Shown: positions 7,589-16,331, counted from the first letter of the stretch. The stretch is 64,000 nt of DNA from Rhizobium sp. Root482 (GCF_001426565.1 NZ_LMFA01000023.1:62001-126000), one strand, 5' to 3'. Notes: generated by a model not told the origin, from the sequence alone. Numbers and translations: made by a program.

Positions 7589-8119
7589 ATGGCTACCGAA
7601 AACACGACACGCGTTTCGTTTCGTCTAAAGACCGATATCTTTGACCTGGTTCAGAAGCTCTCGGCCGATGCCGGTCTGGATCCGTCAGCTTTCATGCAGC
7701 GAGCTCTGGAGCGTGCTGTGTACGAGCATCTTCCGCCCGAAAGGCAAAGGGAGCTCGACAATATGGAAACGCTTTACAACGCCGCGCAAAGCAAAGCGCG
7801 CGAGATATTCGATGCCGGGCGCTTCGATGAACACTTCACGCTGACGGTTTTCCGCGAGCTGATGTCCGACTCGAATTCACGTCAGCTCTACGAGCAGGTG
7901 ATTGAGGCTGATGCCTATACGGACGGCGCGCCAAAAAAGACTCCACTCAATATGTATCTTGGCTGGTACATCAAGAACGCCATCAATGCCCAGCCGTCGT
8001 TGGACGACGCGGGGAAGCCACGCCGCGCGTTCGTCAAGGGCGAGCCAATCAAAAGCTACACATTGCTTCAAAGTGCGGCGGCTCGTGCGCCTGCTTTGGC
8101 AACCGCGCAGGACGTTTGA
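7589..8119 (+). CDS. Unrecognised protein with ribbon-helix-helix-like N-terminus
   Basis: A 176-residue protein starting MATENTTRVSFRLKTDIFDL. The first 50 residues read like a ribbon-helix-helix DNA-binding domain: a basic/polar strand TRVSFRLKTD, a helix, then SADAGLDPSAFMQRALERAV. The remainder is acidic and helical with no family I recognise. It is the first gene of a two-gene plus-strand operon with its own promoter and paired repeats, and the next ATG follows the stop by only three bases. The layout resembles an autoregulated antitoxin-first or regulator-first module, but no toxin family is recognisable in the partner. Base composition is visibly lower in GC than the flanking tail genes. 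Confidence 0.75.
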   Translation: MATENTTRVSFRLKTDIFDLVQKLSADAGLDPSAFMQRALERAVYEHLPPERQRELDNMETLYNAAQSKAREIFDAGRFDEHFTLTVFRELMSDSNSRQLYEQVIEADAYTDGAPKKTPLNMYLGWYIKNAINAQPSLDDAGKPRRAFVKGEPIKSYTLLQSAAARAPALATAQDV

Positions 8120-8122
8120 GCA

Positions 8123-8602
8123 ATGAGCGATCATGAAAAGGTCCTTGCCTCCATCGCAGCTTCCACCGACGCCGATAAGCTGCGACGCTTTCGGGAGAAC
8201 GCCCAGAGGATGGGCGTCACCGCTGTCGCAGATGCGGCATTCAGACGACTGGTAGAGATCCTCCCCGAACAGGCACCTGGTAGCATTGAACATGATTTCT
8301 GGATGACGATTCACGCCTTCGAGGAGGTTCTTCGGGACGAGCGGGGAAAAACGGTTCGCCTGTCTAGGACTCGGCAGAAGATTGGCCGAGTGGGTGTCAA
8401 GCAGACGTTGACAGATTTCGCTATGAGCAAAGCTCCGACCGATGGCTTCAACATGTTGATTGAACGAGGTCTCCCCGAACTGACCGGTGAAGCCCTCGTC
8501 CTAAAACACAGCGAATCCTTTGATTTAGAAGTTCAAGCAGCAGCTAAGCAGCGCTTGGAAGATGCGGGCGTAGACATCACCAAGCTCCGATCGAGCTGGT
8601 AG
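8123..8602 (+). CDS. Unrecognised partner protein of the inserted operon
   Basis: A 159-residue protein, MSDHEKVLASIAASTDADKL, starting three bases after the upstream stop, so the two genes are probably translated together. It is largely helical. The middle part, RGKTVRLSRTRQKIGRVGVK, is basic and resembles a nucleic-acid-contacting stretch, followed by QTLTDFAMSKAPTDGFNMLI and ELTGEALVLKHSESFDLEV. I do not recognise a family; the C-terminal half looks like a small conserved domain found in proteobacterial proteins of unknown function. It ends 15 bases before the stop of the convergent DUF6441 gene. Confidence 0.72.
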   Translation: MSDHEKVLASIAASTDADKLRRFRENAQRMGVTAVADAAFRRLVEILPEQAPGSIEHDFWMTIHAFEEVLRDERGKTVRLSRTRQKIGRVGVKQTLTDFAMSKAPTDGFNMLIERGLPELTGEALVLKHSESFDLEVQAAAKQRLEDAGVDITKLRSSW

Positions 8603-8617
8603 TCTTTTCCGATCCGT

Positions 8618-9247
8618 TTAGAGCCGCCCCTCCACCCAGTTCGCCACGATCAGCCCCGGCACACTGTCGAACGCCCGGTCCGCATCCCGTGCGAGGTCCA
8701 GCCGCTTCGGCAGCTTGACCTGCGGCACGAGCAGGAAGATCGGCGCGGTGACCTTGCCGCGCCCGGTCTTCGAGCGCGACACCACCGCTTGACCCTTGTT
8801 GTTCAGCCGTCCCTCCGCCACTAGCAAGCTCGGACCTGTGCGGCGATAGACGAAGCGCAGGCGCAGACCGCGCCGCCGTTCCCATTCGCCGGGCGTAATC
8901 CTGCCGCCGCGCAGGGACTTGCCTGCGGCGGGAAGCGGGATCGCCAGCCAGAACCCGTTCTTTGAGCGGATTAGCGGGCCGGTGTCGTGCGCGCCGACGA
9001 TGACCGGGGCCTTGGACCAGACCAGTGCCGCGGCGTCGAGGCTTTCGCCCGACCTCGGGAAGTTCTGACTGCGGATCGAGTTGGCCAGCCGTATGCCGAG
9101 CCCCGCGCCGGTGATCTGCAACCGCCAGGCCGACTTCAGCCCTATTCCGGCCTCGCGCATTGCAGCGGTCACGGCGCGTTCGCCCGCCGTCACCTCGGCG
9201 GCCATCATCGCGACAATGTCGGGATCGATTTCGAGCTTCAGTTTCAC
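8618..9247 (-). CDS. DUF6441-family phage minor tail/connector protein
   Basis: A 209-residue protein, MKLKLEIDPDIVAMMAAEVT, with AGERAVTAAMREAGIGLKSAWR and a basic middle region (RITPGEWERRRGLRLRFVYRR). Such DUF6441 proteins sit between the head-tail connector and the tail terminator in alphaproteobacterial siphoviruses and probably take part in the neck or tail completion (gpZ-like position). The start overlaps the stop of the upstream connector gene by four bases. The neck role is inferred from order only. Confidence 0.78.
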   Translation of the reverse strand: MKLKLEIDPDIVAMMAAEVTAGERAVTAAMREAGIGLKSAWRLQITGAGLGIRLANSIRSQNFPRSGESLDAAALVWSKAPVIVGAHDTGPLIRSKNGFWLAIPLPAAGKSLRGGRITPGEWERRRGLRLRFVYRRTGPSLLVAEGRLNNKGQAVVSRSKTGRGKVTAPIFLLVPQVKLPKRLDLARDADRAFDSVPGLIVANWVEGRL

Positions 9248-9555
9248 GCAGGCCTCAGATCCACGGTCCAGACCAGCCGCTCGCGGTCGCGGGCGGGCTC
9301 GCCCTGAATGAGGAAGGCATCCCCGTCCATCTCGATGCGGTCGCCGGGACGCGGGTTCGCCACCTCGGCCACGCGCAGGTCGATACGGGTCGTTTCCGAC
9401 CAGAGCCGCGCATCGCCGAGATCGCTGATCGCATCCGCGCGCCGGGCGACGACGCGCACCAGCACGGGCGCGCCGCCGTCGGCGATGTAGACCGCGTCGC
9501 TGCCGACGTTCGGATCGGCGAAGAGTGCGCCGACGGCGGCGGCGAAGGCGCTCAT
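9244..9555 (-). CDS. Head-tail joining protein (gpFII-like)
   Basis: A 103-residue protein, MSAFAAAVGALFADPNVGSD, with the compact beta-rich pattern of lambda gpFII-type head-tail attachment proteins: DAVYIADGGAPVLVRVVARR, ARLWSETTRIDLRVAEVAN, PGDRIEMDGDAFLIQGEPAR. It sits between the DUF2190 and DUF6441 genes, shares the base at 9555 with the stop of the DUF2190 gene, and overlaps DUF6441 by four bases. It would cap the portal complex after packaging and form the surface to which the tail binds. Confidence 0.75.
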   Translation of the reverse strand: MSAFAAAVGALFADPNVGSDAVYIADGGAPVLVRVVARRADAISDLGDARLWSETTRIDLRVAEVANPRPGDRIEMDGDAFLIQGEPARDRERLVWTVDLRPA

Positions 9556-9890
9556 CAGAACGCGGCGTTCAGGCGCACCCGACCGATGGTGTCGCCTGCG
9601 CCGCTCGCCACCGCCTCAATTGCCACGCCGATCAGCGTGTTGTCGGTGGCGACTGTGGTGCAGCGCTTGTTGGTGTCGTCCCAATAGACCTTGGCGCCGA
9701 CGGTCCATGCTTGAGAGCCGACCTTGGTAATGTCGAAGACGCCGACGAGCGCGGTCTCGACGGGCTCGCCGATGGCCGCGGCGCCAGCCGCGTTGCCGAA
9801 GATCGAGCCGACGAGCAGGCCATCGCCTGAGGCGACGGCATAGGGCGCGGCGAGCGTGATGGTGTTGCCGGGCTGGACGTAGGTTTTCAT
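9555..9890 (-). CDS. DUF2190-family capsid cement/decoration protein
   Basis: A 111-residue protein, MKTYVQPGNTITLAAPYAVA, followed by SGDGLLVGSIFGNAAGAAAI and VDLTK-like FDITKVGSQAWTVGAKVYWD. These are hallmark segments of DUF2190 proteins, which form trimeric plugs on the outside of the capsid in several phages. It lies directly after the capsid gene, where lambda carries the decoration gene D. Expression may be tuned by the hairpin in the short gap before it. Confidence 0.88.
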   Translation of the reverse strand: MKTYVQPGNTITLAAPYAVASGDGLLVGSIFGNAAGAAAIGEPVETALVGVFDITKVGSQAWTVGAKVYWDDTNKRCTTVATDNTLIGVAIEAVASGAGDTIGRVRLNAAF

Positions 9891-9915
9891 GATGGGGATC
9901 CTCGTGGAAAGACGA

Positions 9916-9939
9916 CGGGCGGCCCGTCAGGACCGCCCG
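9916..9939 (-). terminator. GC-rich hairpin between capsid and cement genes
   Basis: CGGGCGG (9916-9922) and CCGCCCG (9933-9939) form a perfect 7-bp stem with a 10-base loop in the gap between the capsid stop and the DUF2190 start. No long U-run follows on the minus strand, so it is more likely an attenuator or RNA-stability element than a full terminator. Confidence 0.4.
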
Positions 9940-9967
9940 CATGTCAGGGTTCAGCATGGGATGCGGG

Positions 9968-12022
9968 TTACGCGCCCGGGTTCTTGTAGAGGCCGCGCCA
10001 GTCGATCGCCTTGGCGCCGAAGTCGAGGCGGCATTTGATCTCGACGCCGTCGACGTCGAAGCCGTTGCGCGTCTCGATGTAGGCGCCCTGTTGACCCTCG
10101 AGATAGGCGTACTCGATGGTGTCGATCTGGTTCGGGCTTGCCGCCAGATACCAGGCCGTCTCGCTGGCGGCGTCGAGCCGGGGCTCGCTGATCGGCGCCA
10201 GCGTGCGGATCGACTGCGGCACCACGCTCGACGTCGCGGCGGGCACCAGGTTCTGCGCCACCAGCTGCTCGGCCTTCAGTTCCAGCGAGGCGGGCACAAT
10301 CAGGAAGGCGGGGCGAACGTTCAGCACCGTCTTCTTGTCGAGCCCCGTCTGCTTGGCCATGGCGGCGCGCGCCGCGCCAACCGCCTCGACCGCCAACGCC
10401 GCGCCAGCGCCCGCGAGGTTCTTGTGGGTTGTGTGGAAGAGCGCGTTGCCGTCGGCCATCGCCGGGTTGGCGGTGATGATGCCCCAGACAACGTCAGACT
10501 CCAGCTGGGCGATGGAGTTGCCGTACATCGCGGGGATCCGGGTGAAGGCGTCGAGATCGTCGTTGATCAGCACCTGCCGAGTGATGGCGACCACCCGGCC
10601 ATAGGTTTTGACCTTGTAGCTCTCCTTCGACTCGCCGAGCGTGCCGCGCTTGAACTCGCCGCTTTCACCGACCTCCAGAAGCTGCGGGGCTTCGCCGAGC
10701 TGGACGCGGTGCATGGCCTTGAAGTCGGTGGCGAGCACCTGGCGACAGAACAGCATGAAGGTGCGGGGATAGGCCTCGTAGGCCTGCCGCAGGGTCTTGT
10801 TGGTGACCGCCGACAGGATCTCGGGGAAGTCCGAGGTCGAGTGCAGGGCGCGCGTCGCCACCTCGTCGCGCGACAGGCCCCGGGTGTTGACCCCGGCATT
10901 GCCGAGGCTTTCGCGGGCCAGTTCCAGCAGCGTCATGCCGCGATACTGCCGAGCGGCGGCGTCCAGCTGGAAGAGCGTCGGGCTGTAGCGGTGCAGGAGC
11001 GCGTTCGCCACGGCATCGCGGCGGGTGATGCGCTCGTCGCGGCCGCCGAGCGGGAGGGAAACATGGCCGAAGGTCCGGGTCTCGTCGGACTTGGCTGCGA
11101 CCTGTTCGAGGATCAGGCGGCGGGACTCGTCGACGCTGACGCCGCGCTTGACCAGATCCTCGGCGAAGCCGCGCTCAAGGTTCAGCCGGCTCGCCAGATC
11201 GTAGATGGTCGAGACACGGTCGCGCTCTGCCTCGCGGGCGCGGGTCGCGACCACTTCGGTGTCAGACGTGCTCGTCTGGGCAGTCTGGGGTTGGCTGCGG
11301 GTTTCGCTGGCCGCGACCTTCGGGTCGGGCGCAGCCGCTTTCGGCTCGGTCATAGTGGCGTCCTCGGTTTCGACCGGGTCGGTCGGCTGGATGGTGGCGG
11401 GGGTTGCGGCGTCGCTCGCCGGGGTTTCGGTTTTGTCCGTCATCGGGCGTCCTTTCGGGCTGGAAGGGGCGTCCCGGCGGTGAAGGACGCAGTCGTGAAG
11501 GGGATGCTGGGCGCGGAAACCGGCAGCTGGGTCGGCCCCGACCGCGACGGCGGAGACCTCGAACGGCGTCCAGTCCACCGCGCGCCAGAGTTCGCGGGCA
11601 GCCTCGGGTTTCGAGACCTCGAAGCGGTGGACCTGGTAGCCGATCGAGACCGCGCGGATGTGCCCGGCCTGGATGTCGCGCCAGATCGGCTCGACATCGG
11701 CGCGCTCGGAGATACGCACCAGCGCGATACCCCGGCCATTCTCGATGCGGGCGGAACCCGGCACGACCGAGCCGATGACCGCATCAAGCGTGTCGAGCTC
11801 GTGCACCTTCAGGAACGGCGCGCCTGCGTTCAGCCGCTCGAGCCGCACATGGGCCGGATCGAGGCTGAGTTCCTCGTCATAGGGCTCGCCGAAGAAGGTG
11901 GCGCGGCGGACGCGGGCTCCGGCCGACCAGACCACCTCGACGGTGCGGCTGTCGGCATCAGCCGTGTTCGGCGCAAGTTCCGCCGACCGGCGCATGGCCG
12001 GCAGTTCGATCATCGTATCCAT
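9968..12022 (-). CDS. Prohead protease - major capsid fusion protein
   Basis: A 684-residue protein joining two normally separate head proteins. The first ~170 residues form an HK97-type prohead protease: FGEPYDEELSLDPAHVRLER, FLKVHELDTLDAVIGSV (His in KVHE as catalytic candidate) and GHIRAVSIGYQVHRFE with the family Ser. A low-complexity Thr/Ala/Pro linker with TEPKAAAPDPKVAASETRS follows around residues 215-245. A helical scaffold-like part (RAREAERDRVSTIYDLASRL) and a Mu gpT-like capsid domain (QVLINDDLDAFTRIPAMYGN, LFHTTHKNLAGAGAAL) complete it. The protease would release the capsid domain during maturation. This fused form is known in alphaproteobacterial phages. Confidence 0.9.
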   Translation of the reverse strand: MDTMIELPAMRRSAELAPNTADADSRTVEVVWSAGARVRRATFFGEPYDEELSLDPAHVRLERLNAGAPFLKVHELDTLDAVIGSVVPGSARIENGRGIALVRISERADVEPIWRDIQAGHIRAVSIGYQVHRFEVSKPEAARELWRAVDWTPFEVSAVAVGADPAAGFRAQHPLHDCVLHRRDAPSSPKGRPMTDKTETPASDAATPATIQPTDPVETEDATMTEPKAAAPDPKVAASETRSQPQTAQTSTSDTEVVATRAREAERDRVSTIYDLASRLNLERGFAEDLVKRGVSVDESRRLILEQVAAKSDETRTFGHVSLPLGGRDERITRRDAVANALLHRYSPTLFQLDAAARQYRGMTLLELARESLGNAGVNTRGLSRDEVATRALHSTSDFPEILSAVTNKTLRQAYEAYPRTFMLFCRQVLATDFKAMHRVQLGEAPQLLEVGESGEFKRGTLGESKESYKVKTYGRVVAITRQVLINDDLDAFTRIPAMYGNSIAQLESDVVWGIITANPAMADGNALFHTTHKNLAGAGAALAVEAVGAARAAMAKQTGLDKKTVLNVRPAFLIVPASLELKAEQLVAQNLVPAATSSVVPQSIRTLAPISEPRLDAASETAWYLAASPNQIDTIEYAYLEGQQGAYIETRNGFDVDGVEIKCRLDFGAKAIDWRGLYKNPGA

Positions 12023-12027
12023 GAAGG

Positions 12028-13572
12028 TCAGTCCTGTTGGTCGGTCTGCGCAGGGTCGGTTTCATCCGCTTCGGCGGAGGGATCGTGGGCGGCGGGATCG
12101 GTCGCCGGATCGCTGGTCTGGGCGCTGCCGGTCTTGGTGACGCGGCGCGGGTCGCTGTCGAGCACCAGCCCGAGTGTGTCGAGCTTGGCGTTTGTGGCAG
12201 CGATCTCGGCGAGCACCGCGTCGGGGTTGCGGCCTTGCCGGGCGATCACCTCGGCCAGCGTCATGGTGCCGGAGCGGATCGACAGCAGGTTCGCCATCGC
12301 GTCCTTCTGCGGATCGACCGCTTCGAACTTCGGCGGCGACCATTCCACCGGCACGGTCGGCGACGGGATCTGGCCCGCCGCCCATGCGGCTTCCGTGAAC
12401 CAGCGCCAGACGGGCACGCAGAACATCGGAATGAACAACTGCCACTGCACGGCGTCGATCTGGCGGCGGAACTCGACGAGCCCTGCGCGGATCGAGGAAT
12501 AGTTCACCTGACTCAGGTCCCCGGTCAGCAGCTCGTAGGGCACCCGGAACCCGGCCGAGATCGTGTGCAGGCTCGCGCGCTTGTATTCGCCATAGCCGCC
12601 GGTCGCCGAGGGCTGGTTGAAGCGGATGTCCTTGCCGCCGCGGGCATAGGCGATCAGCCCCGGCTCGAACTGCTCGACCCGGTTGCCGTCAGCGTCGACC
12701 ACGGAGGGCGCGATACCCTGTTGCGCCTCATCATCGCCAAAGACGATGGCAGTGACGCAGGCCTCGGTCTTCTTGCGGACCAGTTCGGCCACCTCATAGT
12801 CGTCGAGATCGCGCAAGGACCGGATCACCGGCGCGCCCCAGGGTACGCCGCGCGCCTGCGTGCGCTGCTTCTCGTAGACATGGGCGATCTCGGTCGCGGG
12901 GACCGGGCGGCTCTGCAACCCGTTCTGCAGTGACCCGTAGGCGTCGCCCGGATGCTCGGCATGGAGCCAGTAGGCGCGACGCTTGCCGACCGGATCGAAC
13001 TCGATTCCCTGCACGAGGCGACCCGCGCCGAGTGTGCCGGATTTGGTGGCGTCGAGGAAGTCGGCCTCGAGCACCTGCAATTGCAGCGGCACCGGAAGGC
13101 CATCACTTGCCCGCCGCAGACGGCGGCGCACCAGCACCTCGCCCGCCTCGACCATCTCGCGGCAGATCAGCGTCTGAAGGCCGTAGAAGTCGAGCTGGCC
13201 ATCAGCATCGCAGTCCGCGGTCCAGCGTTCGAAGAGCGCGTCGACCCTCCGGTCCAGCTTGTCGTCTCCGCTCGCCGCGCGCGGCATGATGCCCGCACCG
13301 ATGATGTTGTTCACCAGCACCGCCACGGCTTTGGCCGCATGCGGGTTGTTGCGCACGAGGTCACGCATCCGGTCGCGCAACAGCGCACCGGCAACTCCGA
13401 TCTCGGTGTCGGCCGAGGATCTCGGCGCGCGCCAGCCCTCCGTCCGCCGACCGCGCGCAGCGCCGTCATAGCCCCGCGTCAGGGTCTCGAAAGCCTGACG
13501 CGCCATCACGCGGCGGGCCGCCATGCGCGGGGCCACCGTGGCAATGGCGTGATCGAACCAGTTCGCCGACAT
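12028..13572 (-). CDS. Phage portal protein, lambda gpB family
   Basis: A 514-residue protein starting MSANWFDHAIATVAPRMAAR; a GTG one codon earlier is also possible, but the ATG at 13572 overlaps the gpW stop as ATGA. Family segments are NNPHAAKAVAVLVNNIIGAG (residues near 75-95), the helix-rich core, and QVNYSSIRAGLVEFRRQIDA near residue 365. The portal dodecamer sits at one capsid vertex and is the channel for DNA entry and exit. The C-terminus is acidic and repetitive (AAHDPSAEADETDPAQTDQQ), plausibly an unstructured internal tail. Confidence 0.92.
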   Translation of the reverse strand: MSANWFDHAIATVAPRMAARRVMARQAFETLTRGYDGAARGRRTEGWRAPRSSADTEIGVAGALLRDRMRDLVRNNPHAAKAVAVLVNNIIGAGIMPRAASGDDKLDRRVDALFERWTADCDADGQLDFYGLQTLICREMVEAGEVLVRRRLRRASDGLPVPLQLQVLEADFLDATKSGTLGAGRLVQGIEFDPVGKRRAYWLHAEHPGDAYGSLQNGLQSRPVPATEIAHVYEKQRTQARGVPWGAPVIRSLRDLDDYEVAELVRKKTEACVTAIVFGDDEAQQGIAPSVVDADGNRVEQFEPGLIAYARGGKDIRFNQPSATGGYGEYKRASLHTISAGFRVPYELLTGDLSQVNYSSIRAGLVEFRRQIDAVQWQLFIPMFCVPVWRWFTEAAWAAGQIPSPTVPVEWSPPKFEAVDPQKDAMANLLSIRSGTMTLAEVIARQGRNPDAVLAEIAATNAKLDTLGLVLDSDPRRVTKTGSAQTSDPATDPAAHDPSAEADETDPAQTDQQD

Positions 13573-13781
13573 CACCGGTCCCCGCGCGAGAAGCCAGCTA
13601 GGCCGGCGATCGGCAACGGCCGGCTGACGCCCGCGATGGCGCGTTCGATGGTCCGGATGCGGGCCAGCAGATCCTCGGCCGAGCCATAGTCCACCGACTT
13701 GCCGTCATAGCTGACGCGGGTCGTGCCGCTGGCATAGGCCCGGCGCAGCGCCGAGAGCTCGGTTTCCGTCCAGTCCGTCAT
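13572..13781 (-). CDS. Head-tail joining protein gpW
   Basis: A 69-residue protein, MTDWTETELSALRRAYASGT, then TRVSYDGKSVDYGSAEDLLA and IRTIERAIAG. Size, position between large terminase and portal, and the beta-hairpin segment VSYDGKSVDYGS all fit lambda gpW, which completes the portal before gpFII binds. Start at 13781 leaves two bases after the terminase stop; an alternative ATG at 13793 would add four residues. The much longer open frame upstream (to 14087) only shadows the terminase gene. Confidence 0.88.
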   Translation of the reverse strand: MTDWTETELSALRRAYASGTTRVSYDGKSVDYGSAEDLLARIRTIERAIAGVSRPLPIAGLAGFSRGDR

Positions 13782-13783
13782 GT

Positions 13784-15787
13784 TCAGAACCATCCTCCGC
13801 GCCGTCCGAGCCAGTCGGAGCGGCGCTTGCCCTGCGGGGCCTGTCCCTGCCGGTTGATCTGCCCGGCGGGATCGGTGTCGGTGGGTGCGGCCCCGAGCTG
13901 GTCCTCGAGGTCGCGCCATTTTTCGTCGGACCAGCGATCCGCGCCCGCGATCCAGGCTGCGGCGCGGGCATAGACCCGGCAATCCAGCGCCTCGTTGCGC
14001 TCGCGCAGCTTCTGCCATTCCAGCCGGGCAAAGCCGCGTTTCGTCCGCACCGTCACCAATTGCTCGGCGACGAACTGCTTCAGCCACTCATTCTCGACCC
14101 AGTGCGGCAGGTGCACCGAGCCGGGCGGGAACGCGGCACCGTCGGCCATCTCCTCCTCGGTGGGGCGCGCCAGCCGCAGGAAGCGGTAGGTCTCGGCCTT
14201 GAAGGTCGAGACCGCCACGGTCCAGAGCCGCGCCCCGCGCCGCAGGCGTTTGCCACCCTCGGTCGCGTCGACGAAGGTCGGGCCGGAGACCGGGCTCGAG
14301 CGGTTGAACCCCTCGACACCCTTCACGGGCGACACTTGCGCGAACCCCTGCGCCCGCGACCAGGAATAGACCGCCGGGGCCTCGTAGCCCGTGTCGATGG
14401 CGAGCCGCGCGATCCGAAGATGCGCGCCGCGCTCATGCGGCCAGGATCGGTCGAGCAGCGCGGTCAGCTCCGACCACGCGTCATGCCGGTCCGGCCCGCC
14501 CTCGATCACGACGTGATCGATGAGCCAGCTTTCCAGACCGCGGCCCCAGGCCCAGACATCGACCTCGATCCGGTCCTTCTGCACGTCGGCCCCGGCGGTC
14601 AGGAACAGCCCGCCCGCGGGCACCGTGCCGGATGTCCAGCGCTCGCGCCGGTCGTAGAGCCGCTGCCAGTCGGGGGCTTCGCCGGTCTCGACCCAGGTTT
14701 CGCCGAGGATCGTGTTCCGAAATGCCTTGATCGCCTCGTCCGACCCCTGCGCCGCGTCCCAGGCCCGCACGATCCGCTCCCAGCTCAGCCAGCCGATCGG
14801 CGAATAGAGCGCCGAGAGGTGATACCCCACCGTGGTTGGATCGGCGGCCGTGGCGGTCGCCCGCCATTCGCCAACCTCCAGCATCGCCGTCTTGTGGTGT
14901 TCCGCGATTGCCGCGTCGCAGCCCTCGCAGTGATATTCCGCCGTCTCCGGCTTGCCCTTCTGCCAGCGCAGGCGGTCGAACTTCAGCCACTGCATCGCGC
15001 CGCAATGCGGGCACGGCACGAAGTACCGGCGCTGGTCGCTGGCCTCGTACTCGCGCTCGATCCGGCTCAGCCCCCGGATGGTGGGCGTCGAGACCAGCAG
15101 CACCTTGCGCCGATGCGCGAAGGTCAGCGACCGCGCTTCCGCCAGCGTGACCGGATCGCCTTCCTCGTCGGCCGAGGCCGGATAGGCGTCGACCTCGTCG
15201 AGGAAGATGTAGCGCGCCGGGGTCGACCGCAGCCCGACCGCCGAGTTGGCCCCGGTCATGATCAGGATGCCGCCCGCGAATTCCTTCGACAGCATGGTGT
15301 TGCCCGCGTCGCGGGATCGGGCGGGTTTGACCCGCTCCCGCAGTTCCGGGCTCTCGTCGATCAGCGGGTCGATCCGCTGGCGCGAGTTGCGTTTCGCCAG
15401 TTCTACCGTCGGCTGGACCGCCAGCATCGGGCCCGGCGCCTGGTGGATCGCGAACCCGATCCAGTTGTTCCCTGCCTCGGTCGCACCGACCTGCGCGGCT
15501 TTCATGAACACGATCCGCTGCGTGGGATCGCCGGGGCTCAGCCGGTCCATGATCTCGCGCATGTAAGGTGTGCGCACCGTGCGATACCGCCCCGGTTCGG
15601 CCGAGGCGCGGCCCGAAAGCATCCGGTGCCGGTCCGCCCATTCCGAAACGGTCAGGTCTGGGTCGGGCCGCAGCCCGTTGCCCCAGGCGCGCAGGATCTC
15701 GCCCGCGCCGTCGAAGTCCGTCAGTGCGTCATCATCACCTGAAGTCAGGCCGGACCTCGGCAAGCTCGTCGAGGTGGGCGCGTACAT
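13784..15787 (-). CDS. Large terminase subunit, lambda gpA family
   Basis: A 667-residue packaging motor and nuclease. The ATPase half shows an adenine/Walker A-like segment KAAQVGATEA (residues 96-105) in which the usual GKT is replaced, as in the gpA family, and Walker B FLDEVD at 195-200, followed by the coupling segment LLVSTPTIRG. A zinc-ribbon-like CPHC...CEGC lies near residues 250-290. The C-terminal nuclease half has LTAGADVQKDRIEVDVWAWG and LAIDTGYEAPAVY. It pumps DNA into the prohead through the portal. The ATG at 15787 overlaps the small-subunit frame by 53 bases; a TTG at 15763 is a possible alternative. Confidence 0.93.
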   Translation of the reverse strand: MYAPTSTSLPRSGLTSGDDDALTDFDGAGEILRAWGNGLRPDPDLTVSEWADRHRMLSGRASAEPGRYRTVRTPYMREIMDRLSPGDPTQRIVFMKAAQVGATEAGNNWIGFAIHQAPGPMLAVQPTVELAKRNSRQRIDPLIDESPELRERVKPARSRDAGNTMLSKEFAGGILIMTGANSAVGLRSTPARYIFLDEVDAYPASADEEGDPVTLAEARSLTFAHRRKVLLVSTPTIRGLSRIEREYEASDQRRYFVPCPHCGAMQWLKFDRLRWQKGKPETAEYHCEGCDAAIAEHHKTAMLEVGEWRATATAADPTTVGYHLSALYSPIGWLSWERIVRAWDAAQGSDEAIKAFRNTILGETWVETGEAPDWQRLYDRRERWTSGTVPAGGLFLTAGADVQKDRIEVDVWAWGRGLESWLIDHVVIEGGPDRHDAWSELTALLDRSWPHERGAHLRIARLAIDTGYEAPAVYSWSRAQGFAQVSPVKGVEGFNRSSPVSGPTFVDATEGGKRLRRGARLWTVAVSTFKAETYRFLRLARPTEEEMADGAAFPPGSVHLPHWVENEWLKQFVAEQLVTVRTKRGFARLEWQKLRERNEALDCRVYARAAAWIAGADRWSDEKWRDLEDQLGAAPTDTDPAGQINRQGQAPQGKRRSDWLGRRGGWF

Positions 15788-16331
15788 GTTTCTCCAGGAC
15801 CTTCTGCATCGCGGCTGGCTCCACGGTGATCTGCGAGCCTGTCGCGTCCCTGCACGAGGCGGAGAGCTCGGCCGCCATCAGCGCCGCCGCGCGTGCAGGC
15901 CAGTTCACCCACGCGTCCCGTTCCTCGCGCGCCAGGCGGAACACCAGCGACAGCGCGCGGGCCCGCTCGATCAACTCCCCCTTCAGCTTCTGGAGCCGGA
16001 TGCGCCGCTCCTGCGCCTTCAGCACCTCGTTCGCGGTCTTGGCCTGCAGAAAGGTCGTGCCGCCGCCGACGGCCGGAACCGCCAAACCCTGTTCGCGGAG
16101 CGTGTCGCCAACAGCGGCCACCGCCGCCTCGGGGACAGGCTTCAGCTTCGGCGCGGGCGGCTTGCGGGTCTTGGACGGGTCCGTCGTCTCCACCCGCCGC
16201 GCATCACTTGCGGCTGCGTTGATGCTGCCGTCCGGATAGAAGACCAGTCGCTCGGCCGTCTTCGCCTTCTGGATCGCGCCCCGCGACAGCCCGACATGCG
16301 CGGCGTACTGCCGCTCGCTCATGCCCTGCAT
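15735..16331 (-). CDS. Small terminase subunit-like DNA-binding protein
   Basis: A 198-residue protein with an N-terminal helix-turn-helix (SERQYAAHVGLSRGAIQKAK, residues 5-24) similar to the Nu1-type DNA-recognition domain, a basic/Pro-rich linker (TRKPPAPKLKPVPEAA), and a long helical C-terminal part with AKTANEVLKAQERRIRLQKL that would oligomerise and contact gpA. It immediately precedes and overlaps the large terminase. In rhizobial genomes homologous proteins are usually labelled only as 'elements of external origin'. The terminase role is inferred from position and the HTH. Confidence 0.78.
   Translation of the reverse strand: MQGMSERQYAAHVGLSRGAIQKAKTAERLVFYPDGSINAAASDARRVETTDPSKTRKPPAPKLKPVPEAAVAAVGDTLREQGLAVPAVGGGTTFLQAKTANEVLKAQERRIRLQKLKGELIERARALSLVFRLAREERDAWVNWPARAAALMAAELSASCRDATGSQITVEPAAMQKVLEKHVRAHLDELAEVRPDFR

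Noticed and set aside
9941-12502. 853-codon plus-strand frame over head genes
   Set aside because: It lies antisense to the protease-capsid fusion and portal genes, is rich in Arg/Gly/His/Asp from reverse codons, and has no recognisable domain.
14060-15742. 560-codon plus-strand frame
   Set aside because: It is antisense to the large terminase, whose motifs are clear.
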